A stretch of 64,000 nucleotides of DNA, taken from positions 381,565 through 445,564 of the forward strand of contig CAUEEP010000758.1 of the NCBI GenBank assembly GCA_958450365.1, read 5' to 3'. Source of the stretch: Mesorhabditis belari (taxonomy: Eukaryota; Nematoda; Chromadorea; Rhabditida; Rhabditidae). Shown piece after piece: positions 27,001 to 36,711 of this stretch. Made by a program: the position numbers and the translations under genes. The number at the start of each line of letters is the position of its first letter. The first letter of the stretch is position 1. The notes below the pieces were generated by a model. It worked only from the letters and a program-made list of their open reading frames with translations, was not told the DNA's origin and made no database searches.

Positions 27001-30000
27001 ATTGCAGAAAATGTTGGCATTTCGACAGGCACACCTTCCATTCACAAATCCATTTGTGCAGTTGCAGTGCTTATAGCCTAAATTTAAAAATTAGTATTGA
27101 TTTTGAAATGAATTTAACTTAATCTTGCCGACCTAGCCTAAAATAGCGACAAACAAAATTAACAAATCAAAAGCTTAACAAAGATTTACAAAACTAACCC
27201 TTGTTCAAACAGGAATTGCTATCGTGTCATCGACTATTGCAGAAAATGTTGGCATTTCGACATGTAGCTTTTCTAGAAATTTGTCTTCAAATGAAGATTA
27301 AAAACGACAACTTAAATACAAATTATTATGTTGATATTGAATTGTTTAGCGCTGTGGTTTGTTAAGGTAATTCCTGACGTTTTAGCTACGTTCATTGAAC
27401 GTAAACAAAAACATAATAACAAATAACAATCCTAGAGTTAAACAATAACGATAAACAAAATTAACAATCAAAGGATGTTAATCAAAAGCTTAACAAAGAT
27501 TTACAAAATTAACCCTTGTTCAAGCAGAAATTGCTATCGTGTCATCGACTATTGCAGAAAACGTTGGCATTTCGACAGGCACACCATCCATTCACAAATC
27601 CATTTGTGCAGTTGCAGTTCTTATAGTCTAAAATAAAAAATTAGTATTGATTTTGAAATGAATTTAACTTAATCTCGCCGACCTAGCCTAAAATAGCGAC
27701 AAACAAAATTAACAATCAAAAGATTAACAAAGATTTACAAAACTAACCCTTGTTCAAGCAGGAATTGTTATCGTGTCATTGACTATTGCAGAAAACGTTG
27801 GCATTTCGACAGGCACACCATCCATTCACAAATCCATTTGTGCAGTTGCAGTGCAGTTGTTCAAGCAGGAATTGCTATCGTGTCATTGACTATTGCAGAA
27901 AACGTTGGCATTTCGACAGGCACACCATCCATTCACAAATCCATTTGTGCAGTTGCAGTGCAGTTGTTCAAGCAGGAATTGCTATCGTGTCATTGACTAT
28001 TGCAGAAAACGTTGGCATTTCGACAGGCACACCATCCATTCACAAATCCATTTGTGCAGTTGCAGTTCTTATAGTCTAAAATAAAAAATTAGTATTGATT
28101 TTGAAATGAATTTGATTGAATTTAACTTAATCTCGCCGATCTAGCCTAAAATTAACAAATTTTAAATTAACTAAAGATCTAAATTATCTAATTATCTAAA
28201 TAACAAAGAAAATTAACAAATCAAAAGCCAAAAATGCTTAAAACTATATCCCTCAGAATTTTGATGAATTAAAAATTCAAAAAATATTTAAAACCATACC
28301 GTTCTAGTGGCAAACACTTCGCAAATCGCCGAGATTTTCGACGAGGACAAGCCGATGCTTTTGGCGATGAATGGGACAAATGGCAATGCGCAAGAGCTGA
28401 GCGGTGAGTAATTGAAAGAATATTAAGAATAGTAAGGGGGAAATATCTATTTATCAATATTTTTAGCCTTAAACCCAACACAAGTAAGCGAGTTGCTCGA
28501 AAAGGGACAAGTGCCGGTGAAACGATCAGTTGATGCAGCAAAGCAGCCCGTGAATCTCGACGTTGAAGACGATTTTGAGCCAGGTATTTGATCAAAAAGT
28601 TTCAAAGTTGATTTTTATTGAAAGATTTATTTGATTTAGTCAAAAATGGTAAATAAAATGAAATCAAATCAATGAAACCAAACCATAACCAAACCAACCA
28701 ATGAAACCAACTCTAGAATTCGTGCGAGTGAAGCGAAGAAGTGGCGGTGGTCGAGGAGGTGGTGGCGGCGGTGGACGAGGCGGCTCAAGGTTTGAAAGAT
28801 CAGATAATCAAAAATTAAACCCAATTCTTCTAAAATTTACATAAAAACTAAGACTACAGTAAGCCACTTTGATTATAGTTTATTTTAGGGGTTCTTCAGC
28901 GGCTAGATCGTCTTCACGGGGCTCGTCAGGAAGTTCCAGCAGTTCGCGGGGAAGCAGCTCGGCGAGAAGTTCGTTTAAAAACTATTGAATACTATAAAGA
29001 TTAAGGGAAATGCTAATACTATAAAAAGAACAGTAGTCAAGCTTTGCTTAAAGTTATCTAAAGATTGAATTGAGGCTTCTCTCGTGGCTCTTCTTCATCT
29101 CGTCTCGGCTCTCGTTTCAAAAGCAGTGGAGGATCGTCGGGAAGCAGTGAGTAACTTTTCAACAATTACATAACTATCCAATTACACAAATTGTTCAAAT
29201 ATATTATCAAACTACCGTATTTATTCTAATAAAAGCAAATGTGCTTTTATTTTTCAATCCCTCCTCCTAAAATTGCTTCAATTAGAGACTGTGCTTCTAT
29301 TAGGGTGATGCAAAAGAAACTGCCGATTTGACGGTAAATTCAAAAAAAAGATGGCGTTCGATGGTGACATGATCACAATGGAATATTTTCGCAAGATCTC
29401 GAGCAGATTGGCATGGATCGGCCTGAATAACGGCCTGAATAACGGACTGAATAACGGACTGAATAACGGCCTGAATAACGGCCTGAATAACGGCCTGAAT
29501 AACGGCCTGAATAACGTCCCTCCGCTTGGCTTCGTTCACGACTTCTGGCCTCGAATCGTGCTCGTAATCTTCCAAAGTCTCGTCTCCTTCTCAGAATCGT
29601 TGAAACCAAGTCTGACACTGCCATCTCCGGAAGCAGCACAGAGAGAACGATGTGATTCGGCAACAGACTTTCCAATTTTGAAGTTAAACAGTAATGCTGC
29701 TCGTAGCACAAACTTTTGCTCAACCATGATCTAAATAAAAAAATATAAGCATTTTAAAATAAAATAAAGAACAACCAAAAAATTGAAATGTCGAAATAAA
29801 TAGCAAACAAATATGCGAACAAAACATAAAAAAAATAATGCCGTTAGCATCGCTCGTTTCTAATAAATGAGAGCTGATACCCATCGGCGGTTTCTTTTGC
29901 ACCACCCTAATAAATAAGATTCCTGAGCTAGTCTGAACCAGATTAGGGTACTGATCTGGTTCAGACTGGGACAGTAAACTGGAATTAGCTTCAACAACTA

Positions 30001-33000
30001 AATTTTTCTTAAAGTCGTCTGTAAAATGATCTCTGTTCTGTCAAAACTCTATCTTATTCGGATAGAGTTTTGACAGTTTTAAAGTAAATATCGATCAACT
30101 TCTATACCCATCGGCAGTTTCTTTTATAAGCATTTTTAACCACCCTAATAGCTTTCAATCACGCTCCAAAATTGATCAAATAGCTTACATTTAAAAAAAT
30201 GTTTTACTTCTATTAGAGGCTGCGCTTCAATTAGAATAGATACGGTATTTATATCATTCATATTTTGATTTGATTTGATCGTGCAATTATGTTTAAATCG
30301 AAATCGGATACAAAAGTACTCGACAAAAGAGTATCATCTCGCTAATTTTTCTCCATCTTTAAAGAGCTATAACTCTAAGCTTTTCCATCCTAAACTAGAA
30401 GTATTATAGTGATTCTGAAAGCTTAAAATAAGCTCTATAAGATGGTGTATTCGCTTTTTAAAATTATTTTAATTTTTGATACATTTCCGGGTGCGCAAGA
30501 TAGGGTTTGGAAAAAACAACATTTTCAGCGCTCTTTTTCTTGTTGATGCTGTGCTCTAAAAAGCGTGAAAAATTAAAAAGTAAATACACCATCTTATAGA
30601 GCTCGTTTTAAGCTTTCAGAATCATTATAACACTTCTAGTCTACAATGGAAAGACTCGGAGTTATAGCTCTTTAAAGATCGAGGAAAATTCGCGAGTCGA
30701 TAATCTTTTGTCGAGTAGATCCTCATCTTTTCAGGTAGTTTCTATAGTCAAAACAGAAGATGGTACGGCACAAGTACACACTATTACGGGCCATCCAGTT
30801 ACAGGTAGAAAACAGTTATAAGCTTTAAATGCTAATTTTAAGCCTTAGCTAAACTTTATGTCAAAATTAAGCCTATTCTCATCTATACAGAGTTGTCCAG
30901 AATTACGGGAACTAGGGATATCTTTAATATTTAATATTTTTAATATTTTTCCTTACAATTTATATATTATTTTTGTCTTTCTTTTGGTTTATTTTATGTA
31001 TTTAACTATTTAATTACTGTTTTTTTTCTCAAAAAATGTCTTTTTTTAGAATAGCCAAAAAGTGCGTATAACGAGATGCGATCATTAACCCACAGGGTGC
31101 GGCATAAGTATGGTTACGGACTCAGAACCGTGTATCGTAATGAAATATGAACGGATTCATGTTAACTTTATTTAAAATTAACAACACTAATCATAGTCGT
31201 TTAAAAAATAACAAATTATTCAATATGGGCACCTTTATTCTTGTACACAAGCGTCGCGTTTTGATCTCCATCGTCCATGGAGATCTCTAAGCGATTGATG
31301 AGACGCAAACAACTGTTTCGACTTGTTTACAACGCGATTAAACGCTTTCAAGAGTTTGGAACAAACTCTGATCGTCCCGGACGTGGTCGTAAAGCGACCG
31401 TTGTCACCAAGGCTAATATCAAGAAGGTTCGAGATCAGCTACGCTTGAAATCATCGCTTGAAAGTCACTCGTTCGCAGGCCACGATGGCAAAGAATTTGG
31501 GAATTTCTCGAACTTCTATGAGCCGTATTTTCAAAAATCGTCTTGAAATGAAAGCTTATAAGTTTTCCAAAAGCCAATTTCTTACATTAGCCAGCAAAAA
31601 GAAAAGCGAGGATCGTTCGAACCAACTTTTGCTTCGCTTCAATGGTATCGATCATCAAAACATTCTCTTCATCGATGAAAAAGTTTTCTCTATCGAACAG
31701 TTTTTGAATTGAATCATCAAAAAAAAAATCGAACATATGCTAAGATTCAACCTAAACAATCTGTGGCGCGAGCAAGTTATCCCAAATCATTGATGGCCTG
31801 GGCTGGTATCATCGCTGATGGAAAGACTCCTCTGTTTTTTGTTCCACAAAGAATCAAAGTAAATGCGACCAATTATTTGGACATGCTTAAGCAAGAAGCA
31901 CATCCATGAGCTAAAAAGTATTTTGGAAACATGATTTGGTGCTTTCAACAGGATGGGGCACCCGTACACAAAGCTAGCATCGTTCAAGATTCGTGCAAGC
32001 AGAATTTCCCGGTTTTTATCGAATTTAACCAGTGGCCATCATCAAGCCCAGACCTCAACCCTCTCGATTTTGTAAGTGTATTGGAAGCAAAAGCATGCTC
32101 GAAGCCTCATCCAACAGTCGATTCTTTGAAGGAAGGCCTTCAGAAAGCTTGGGACGAGCTGAACACGCTTTACCTTCTCGCCACCGTGGACACCTCCCCA
32201 AAACGCCTCCAAGCCTGTGCTGCCAAAGCTTGGGACGAGCTGAACACGCTTAACCTTCTCGCCACCGTGGACACCTTCCCAAAACGCCTCCAAGCCTGTG
32301 CTGCCAAAGCTTGGGACGAGCTGAACACGCTTTACCTTCTCGCCACCGTGGACACCTTCCCAAAACGCCTCCAAGCCTGTGCTGCCACCAAACGAAGATC
32401 TTTTTGAAAGAAAGTAATTTTTATATTAAATTCTTTTATTAAAATCAATTTTTGCTGTTTTGATGTCATTTTAATGTCTTTAAAACCTCAACTTCTTTAG
32501 TGACTGTAATTCTGGAAAAAGAGACCCTATCGATAATGTTTTGTTTCCTCTTTTTAGTTACATCTTCGCCGGTCGTATCTATTATCGTTCATCGATTGGG
32601 TGTTACTCGTGCCATTCGAGGTACACAAAACAAAAGGTTTTGCCAAGGAGTGAGTCTTTGAAAAGTGATATTTAAGTCGATTTCTAAAAGTGTCTAAAAG
32701 TCTCTAAAACTTCGATCTAATTATTATTCATTTAGGTAAACGAATCGATATTCTTTTCTTTAACGAGCACGATGTGATGACATTTACGGTAAAGTTTAAG
32801 TGAATAGCTTAATGTTTAAATATTGGGTTGATGGAAAAGTCCTTTCCGATCGATTTTTTGGGAGAGTACCTTAAATTTGTCCAATTTTGACGTTTTATAG
32901 CTCATCCTAAAGCTGAATTCAAGACGGATCGATTGGTAAAAACCGTTTTGAGATATCTCTTTTCTAAAAGTTTTTACAGCTATTTTAGTAAAGGGCGGCA

Positions 33001-36000
33001 GAGCCAAAAAAATGGCTGTTTTCACGTTTCGTTAGTTTTCCGTGCAGAAACCTAGGCCAAAAACATGTTTTTCGTGATCAGCGTCAAAAATAACCCCTAG
33101 ACACAAATTTTCAGAATCTTAGCAAAAAGTTTTTGAAAAATATTGTCACCGGTGGAAGTCGAACCAGCGACCCTCAGATCAATAGCCTTTCCGCCGCTTT
33201 TCGCGATTTTCCTTCGTTTTTCCCCCTTTTTTTTTTTTGTTTTATCATTGTTTTCATGTTGTTAGAAGGCTTTTTTCAGGAATGTCGTGTCAAGTTGAAT
33301 CGGAGGAGCACCAGCGACACCTGTTTTTGTATGCATTTAACCGAAAAACTCAATGCCGCACAGGCTCATCGAGAGATTACTGACGTTTATGGACCCGATT
33401 TCGTGACCGAACGAACTATCCAGAATTGGTTTCAACGATTTCGTGAAGGAAATTTCTTACAACAAAACCATAAACGTCAGTAATCTCTCGATGAGCCTGT
33501 GCGGCATTGAGTTTTCGATTAAATGCATACAAAAACAGGTGTCTTAATATTTAAATAGTTTAATATTTAAATAGTTTAATATTTAAATAGCTTAATATTT
33601 AAATAGCTTAATGTTTACAAATTTTTGCAGGTATCCATACGTTTTGTTGAGGATCGCGTGGTGTTGAACACGTTTAAAGACGGTGAATGGCAACATCATA
33701 TTAGAGAAGAAATGCCGATCGATGATTGGAAAATGTTAGTGATATGGATCATTTTAAAAGCTAATATCTAATAGAATAGTTTTAAATATCAACATTTTTT
33801 TTTCCTTTCAGCTTCGATTTGAGCATTTTGAAGAAAGAGAAACATTTGGCGATTTATTTCAACGCTCAGTTCTATCTCGAGTTTGAGCACCGTGGAAATG
33901 TGAGTCAACAATTGGACAAAGTGAGGATTGATGGGGATGTTGAGGTGAGGACAAAAAGATACTTTATTACAATAAATATTATGAGATCTTTCATTTCATT
34001 CAGTCATTTTATAGATGCTTCATTTTTTTTGTCATTTTCTTTGTTATCAATTAAAAGATTGATAAGATTTCATACCGTAAATACTGTAATAGTGCCCTCT
34101 CGTACCCCTCGTACAGTCGCGTAGTCGCTAAAGTTTTTTAGTATTTCCTTTTTTCAAAGCGCCCGTCCTTTCAAAAAATGCGTCTTTGGTATCAAAAAAT
34201 AGCCCTGAATTTCAGCTATTTTTAGCGATACCTAAGCGCGCCTTCTAGCATAAACCAGTGTCGAGAAAAACGCGTTCAAAGCTAGACTACGCAACACTCC
34301 GCACCGTCATTATGGGCGGTGGGGTACAATTACAGTATTTACGGTAATACTTTTTGTAAAGCTAAAATAGAGCGAATTCAAGCGGTTAAACATCAAAATA
34401 AAATGAAAAGAAAGGGATTGAACCCGGGCAAAACTTGACAGCTCGTTTCGGAAACAAGACCCTGATCCACTACACTACAAGCACATTTTTTTAGACGGCG
34501 ATAGAAGTCTTATATAGGATCTTCTCTTGTAAAATGAAAGGAAAAGGAAGGGATTGAACCCAAGCAAAAGCTTAATCACTTGTTTTATTAGGTTGATGCA
34601 AAAGTCTTTTTCATTTTTTTCGTACTTCTTTTGAAAAATAACAAAGTCATGAATAACCTATGGTTTGCCAAATGAAAGGTTATTGTTGAATTTCCCATCT
34701 TTTAAGTCAATTTGGGTTCACTTTCAAGAAATTCAGAGGAAAACGGGTTTCAAAAACTATAAAAACCCTATAAAGAAATTGGCTGAATCAATTTCCTGAA
34801 AATCTGAAAAATATCAAACTTTTTTGCCCTATTTATTAACATCAAGATTGGTTTCCTTAGCTAAAGCGTCAAATGCATCATCGAGCCGTCGCCTTTTTGA
34901 CACCCCCAGGCCCAAAACTAGACATAAGACATTTAAACCGTTTAATGTCATTTGCAGAAAAATAATTGGCCTTTCGGCAATAAACCGTTGTTCAATTGGT
35001 GCATTTGTTACTTTTTTAGCGAAAGTACGAAAAAAATGAAAAAGACTTTTGCATCAACCTAATAGAAACAAGACTCTTAGCCACTACACTACAGCCACGT
35101 TTTTTGACGAAAGAGCCTTATAGGACTGTAGAATGAAAGGAGAAGGACGGGATTGAACCCGGGCAAAACTTGACAGCTCGTTTCGGAAACAAGACCCTGA
35201 TCCACTACACTACAAGCACATTTTTAGACGGCGATAGAAGTCTTATATAGGATCCTCTCTTGTAAAATGAAAGGAAAAGGAAGGGATTGAACCCAAGCAA
35301 AAGCTTAATCACTTGTTTTAGAAACAAGACTCTTAGCCACTACACTACAGCCACGTTTTTTGAGACGATAAAAGAAGCCTTATTTAGGATCTTCTCTTGT
35401 AAAATGAAAAGAAAAGAAAGGGATCGAACCCGAGCAAAAGCTTAATCACTTGTTTCGGAAACAAGACTCTTAGCCACTACACTACAAGCTCACATTTCTG
35501 TGAAAGTTTTTGGTGAAAGAAGTCTTATAAAAAAAGATTTTGATCTCTAATTTGACCTCAAATTTGACCTCAAATTTGTTTTCCTTTTTTCCTTGTAAAT
35601 CAACTACAACTACAACTAAAACAAAGCTCTAAAACCAACGGGTTACGGTATTTTGTTTATTGCAATTCGATTTGGTATTGCAATATGCAACGTAAATTGC
35701 AATTCGATTTGGTACTTGTCGGTTCTAAATCCACAGAGACTCGGTTAAGCAAGAAGCTGACAACTTTTGAGGGGCGATTATGTTCAGTGAAGTAGAGTGC
35801 TCGTCTGAAATCAAATCAGTCGATCAGTCGAACGAAAATCGATAAGCGAGAAGACTCGGATGTGGGACACATGAGTCTTTACCTTCACCGAGATGAGTCT
35901 TTGTGAATGCTGAACCGACAAGTACCATCGATTCGATACAGTATTCGTTAAAAGGCAAGATAAACTATCGTCCTTTTTCAGATTCACTCGATTGCGGTGG

Positions 36001-36050
36001 ACGGGCGAGCAATAACCCCTAACGGAGTGTCACCATTAGTAGCCGGTTGA
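21024..36050 (+). CDS. Type II membrane protein with two galectin-like regions and an Arg/Gly/Ser linker
   Basis: Twenty-one exons, from ATG 21024 (MDYTAVKRTEPPVDDVREEK) to the stop at 36048-36050, sum to 1713 nt, or 570 residues, with consistent phase. Exons 2-3 form one hydrophobic span (CCWIVAFSQCSVVLTAIFGG) after a basic cytosolic segment, so a signal anchor is likely. Residues about 75-300 look like a galectin beta-sandwich (SLFPLKIPLGDPLQIGQYYH, FCFSLTQDVDVRLKICALF, FDLRIRFLDGLVQIFANHGE). A dibasic VKRRSGGGRGG stretch leads into an RGS/SSS-rich linker (28717..29146). A Tyr-rich piece with a CYSC pair follows (30735..32649). The second galectin region comes next (VSIRFVEDRVVLNTFKDGEW, FDLSILKKEKHLAIYFNAQF, FEHRG, DKVRIDGDVE, IHSIAVDGRA). 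Galectins bind beta-galactosides, but I do not see a full canonical HxNPR/WGxExR set, so sugar binding is unproven. Introns hold most of the transposons in the window. Confidence 0.78.
21535..22070. repeat. Foldback with inverted GGTCTTTTAAAAG repeats
   Basis: About five direct copies of CGTGGTCTTTTAAAAG (21562-21672) face inverted copies (CTTTTAAAAGACCACGATAC and relatives) at 21978-22060. It lies in intron 2 of the galectin gene. Confidence 0.85.
22468..23166. repeat. Very long near-perfect palindrome (~700 bp)
   Basis: The left arm (from about 22469, TTTATATGTCGTAGCCGTTT) is repeated inverted up to about 23163 (AAACGGCTACGACATATACA). The match is almost base for base for about 300 bp per arm, including TTTGAGCCCCCAAAGTTTAG / CTAAACTTTGGGGGCTCAAA. 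The inner pair GGAGAAAGAGGGCGAGGAAC / GTTCCTCGCCCTCTTTCTCC continues it, leaving a loop of only about 50 bp. Confidence 0.95.
23415..24600. mobile_element. Tc1-like transposase fragment interrupted by an internally deleted mariner
   Basis: The plus strand at about 23715-23990 encodes the Tc1 paired-like DNA-binding region (KAIKRYKELGNDGDRPGRGR, RKIARQTGIARESVRLMAKN). There are stops upstream, and a partial duplication of the 5' part (ACAAACAAGGGATCTGCCAT at about 23582, again near 23646). At about 23990 the similarity ends and a minus-strand mariner begins. Its N-terminal HTH2 region (CFDSGDTSLEDLPRFGRPLK) runs directly into the C-terminal motif EEACQEFFDSKPKE, so the catalytic domain is deleted. 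Neither copy can be active. It lies in a galectin-gene intron. Confidence 0.8.
24803..24885 (-). repeat. tRNA-like segment
   Basis: On the minus strand, GCCGTGGCTCGAGCTCGAGA then CTCGGGTTCGATCCCCCCGT gives A-box-like and B-box regions, with a CTCGAG palindrome expanded in the D/anticodon region. Not a convincing functional tRNA. Confidence 0.45.
25275..25352 (+). repeat. tRNA-like segment
   Basis: GTCGAGGGTTCGAACCCCGC is a clear T arm and B box. The 5' half (CGCATGCAAATTGACGGCTG) is degenerate. Probably tRNA-derived. Confidence 0.4.
26452..28110 (+). repeat. Tandem array of ~240-bp units collapsing to ~113-bp subunits
   Basis: Units begin ACCCTTGTTCAA and contain GAAATTGCTATCGTGTCATC, ATTTCGACAGGCACACC and CATTTGTGCAGTTGCAGT, then an AT-rich spacer. 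Full units start near 26465, 26701, 26960, 27198 (truncated), 27509 and 27747. Two or three 113-bp subunits without the spacer follow at 27845-28075. A conserved frame in each unit reads AIVSSTIAENVGIS then TGTPSIHKSICAVAV. This resembles the second helix-turn-helix of mariner transposases (LGISxxSIHKIL type). It lies in a galectin-gene intron. Confidence 0.88.
29215..30243. repeat. TACCGTATTTATTCTAAT foldback element carrying a nested mariner
   Basis: The left end ACCGTATTTATTCTAATAAA and TTGCTTCAATTAGAGACTGT is mirrored by the right end near 30205-30243 (TCTATTAGAGGCTGCGCTTC, AATTAGAATAGATACGGT). The mariner copy at 29300-29910 lies inside it. A second, smaller palindrome (CTGAACCAGATTAGGGTACTGATCTGGTTCAG type) lies at about 29930-29970. 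Confidence 0.65.
29300..29910 (-). mobile_element. Internally deleted mariner with TIRs, TA duplication and expanded codon repeat
   Basis: The left TIR TTAGGGTGATGCAAAAGAAA and right TIR TTTCTTTTGCACCACCCTAA are flanked by TA on both sides (29298-29299, 29911-29912). On the minus strand the N-terminal helix region of a mariner transposase is readable (MVEQKFVLRAALLFNFKIGK, SVAESHRSLCAASGDGS). After an in-frame stop and frame change come TLEDYEHDSRPEVVN and then ADPCQSARDLAKIFHCDHVT. Between VIQ and ADP a 12-bp unit (GTTATTCAGGCC on the coding strand) is tandemly expanded about eight times, adding VIQA repeats. The DDE region is missing, so it is non-autonomous. Confidence 0.88.
30315..30720. 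repeat. Foldback element
   Basis: The left arm (CGACAAAAGAGTATCATCTC, TTTAAAGAGCTATAACTC, AAGATGGTGTATTCGC) is inverted in the right arm (AAATACACCATCTTATAGAG, GAGTTATAGCTCTTTAAAGA, ATCTTTTGTCGAG). The arms are about 160 bp with an unrelated core. Confidence 0.88.
30888..32531 (+). mobile_element. maT-like (DD37D) transposon with broken transposase and C-terminal 111-bp triplication
   Basis: TIR-like ends TCCAGAATTACGG (about 30897) and GTAATTCTGGAA (about 32506) are inverted. The coding region is split by stops and frameshifts between about 31270 and 32407. It shows the DNA-binding part (YNAIKRFQEFGTNSDRPGRG, AKNLGISRTSMSRIFKNRLE), first Asp motif ILFIDEKVFSIEQ, second QQDGAPVHKA and third SSSPDLNPLDF. 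The third acidic residue is therefore Asp in an NPLD context, typical of maT elements and not DD34E Tc1. Near the end, KAWDELNTLYLLATVDT then FPKRLQACA occurs three times as an in-frame tandem repeat. Another terminal sequence, CAGGGTGCGGCATAAGTATG at 31094, suggests a second, nested insertion end. Confidence 0.85.
32823..33200. repeat. Mariner-type terminus and tRNA-like segment
   Basis: TTGGGTTGATGGAAAAGTCC at 32823 looks like a mariner inverted-repeat end, but I did not find a matching right end. At 33148-33200 the minus strand has GTCGCTGGTTCGACTTCCAC, a B-box-like T arm. Confidence 0.4.
33280..33545. mobile_element. Mariner N-terminal fragment folded into an inverted duplication
   Basis: Plus strand: NAAQAHREITDVYGPDF and TERTIQNWFQRFREGNF are the mariner N-terminal HTH region. 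Sequence from about 33318 (GACACCTGTTTTTGTATGC to GACGTTTATGG near 33393) is repeated inverted at 33467-33543. The fragment is therefore its own foldback with the HTH2 codons in the loop. Confidence 0.8.
34076..34347. repeat. ACCGTAAATACTGTAATAG foldback MITE, copy 2
   Basis: The left end ACCGTAAATACTGTAATAGT and right end TTACAGTATTTACGGTA are inverted, with GACTACGCAACACTCCGCAC and the hairpin tip ATCAAAAAATAGCCCTGAA. It is in inverted orientation to copy 1 at 18194. Confidence 0.9.
34395..35500 (-). repeat. Cluster of five tRNA-derived SINE-like repeats
   Basis: Five copies start near 34408, 34549, 35144, 35281 and 35414 (forward GGGATTGAACCC or GGGATCGAACCC). On the minus strand each has an A box (TAGTGTAGTGG), an anticodon-like arm (CTTGT TTCCGAA ACGAG or CTTGT TTCTAAA ACAAG), a long variable region and a B box GGGTTCAATCCC. 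The anticodon positions read CCG in some copies and CTA (amber-reading) in others. Acceptor stems are absent, and each copy carries the same AAAATGAAAGGAAAAGG-type flank, so these are most likely SINEs. Confidence 0.78.
34588..35061. mobile_element. 474-bp mariner-type MITE inserted into a tRNA-like repeat
   Basis: Inverted ends TTAGGTTGATGCAAAAGTCT and AGACTTTTGCATCAACCTAA extend for about 40 bp (through CGTACTT/AAGTACG). TA flanks both sides (34586-34587, 35062-35063). The host repeat is split exactly in its anticodon-like loop. The uninterrupted paralogue at 35281-35360 gives the empty site (CTTGTTTTAGAAACAAG). No transposase is recognisable inside. Confidence 0.93.
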
Positions 36051-36230
36051 AACAAAAAAAAATCCTTCAAAAATCAAAATCCGTTTTTTTCTCTTCAATT
36101 TCTTTGAAACTGCTATCAAACTAGATAAAAAAGAGTGAAAAACGATAATTAGAGCCGCTTTTGCACAAAAGATATTCAGTTGAGAAGTTTTTTTTCAGCA
36201 TTTCCTTGTCTTTTTAGCATTTCCTGGGGG
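36051..36230. repeat. First copy of a ~95-bp direct repeat flanking a foldback element
   Basis: AAAAAAGAGTGAAAAACGAT through AGCATTTCCTTGTCTTTTTAG (36128-36222) recurs at 36625-36710 on the other side of the foldback at 36229-36617. The two copies differ at only a few positions. Confidence 0.88.
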
Positions 36231-36617
36231 TGGGACAAATGGGGCCTTTTTTTTGCGCACCTGGACATTTGCGCACCTTTTTTTGGCCTTAGGAAAGGTC
36301 GTAGAGCTTCAAAAATGTTTTCGTGTAAGGGAATCGTATGCGTAGATTTCGAATTTCGACAAATCACACCTCGCTGACACATCAAATTTGGGCTAAAAGG
36401 CAAAAACTACGCAACGCTTTTCCGCAGTTTTTGCCTTTTAGCCCAAATTTGACGTGTCAGCTAGGTCTGATTTGTCGAAATTCGGAATCTACGTATACGA
36501 TTCCCTTGTATGAAAACATTTTTGAAGCTCTACGACCTTTCCTAAGGCCTTTTCCAGCAAAAAAAAAGGTGCGCAAATGTGCAGGTGCGCAAAAAAAAAA
36601 TCGCATTTGTCCCAGCC
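36229..36617. repeat. GGGACAAATGCGACC foldback element, copy 2
   Basis: The left end GGTGGGACAAATGGGGCC and right end TCGCATTTGTCCCAGCC are inverted. The arms contain TTGCGCACCTGGACATTTGC, GGAAAGGTCGTAGAGCTTCA and ATTTCGACAAATCACACCTC. The hairpin tip lies around GCCTTTTAGCCCAAATTTGA. Confidence 0.92.
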
Positions 36618-36711
36618 CCATAAAAAAGAGTGAAAAACGATAATTAAAGCCGCTTTTGCACAAAAGATATTCAGTTGAGAAGTTTTTTCAGCATTTCCTT
36701 GCCTTTTTAGG

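Noticed and set aside
26452..28110. CRISPR-like repeat array
   Set aside because: Units are about 240 or 113 bp with no short repeat/spacer alternation, and the genome is clearly eukaryotic.
34824..35039. ORF inside the 474-bp MITE as a transposase
   Set aside because: No mariner motif is readable on either strand of this interval. Only the terminal repeats identify the element.
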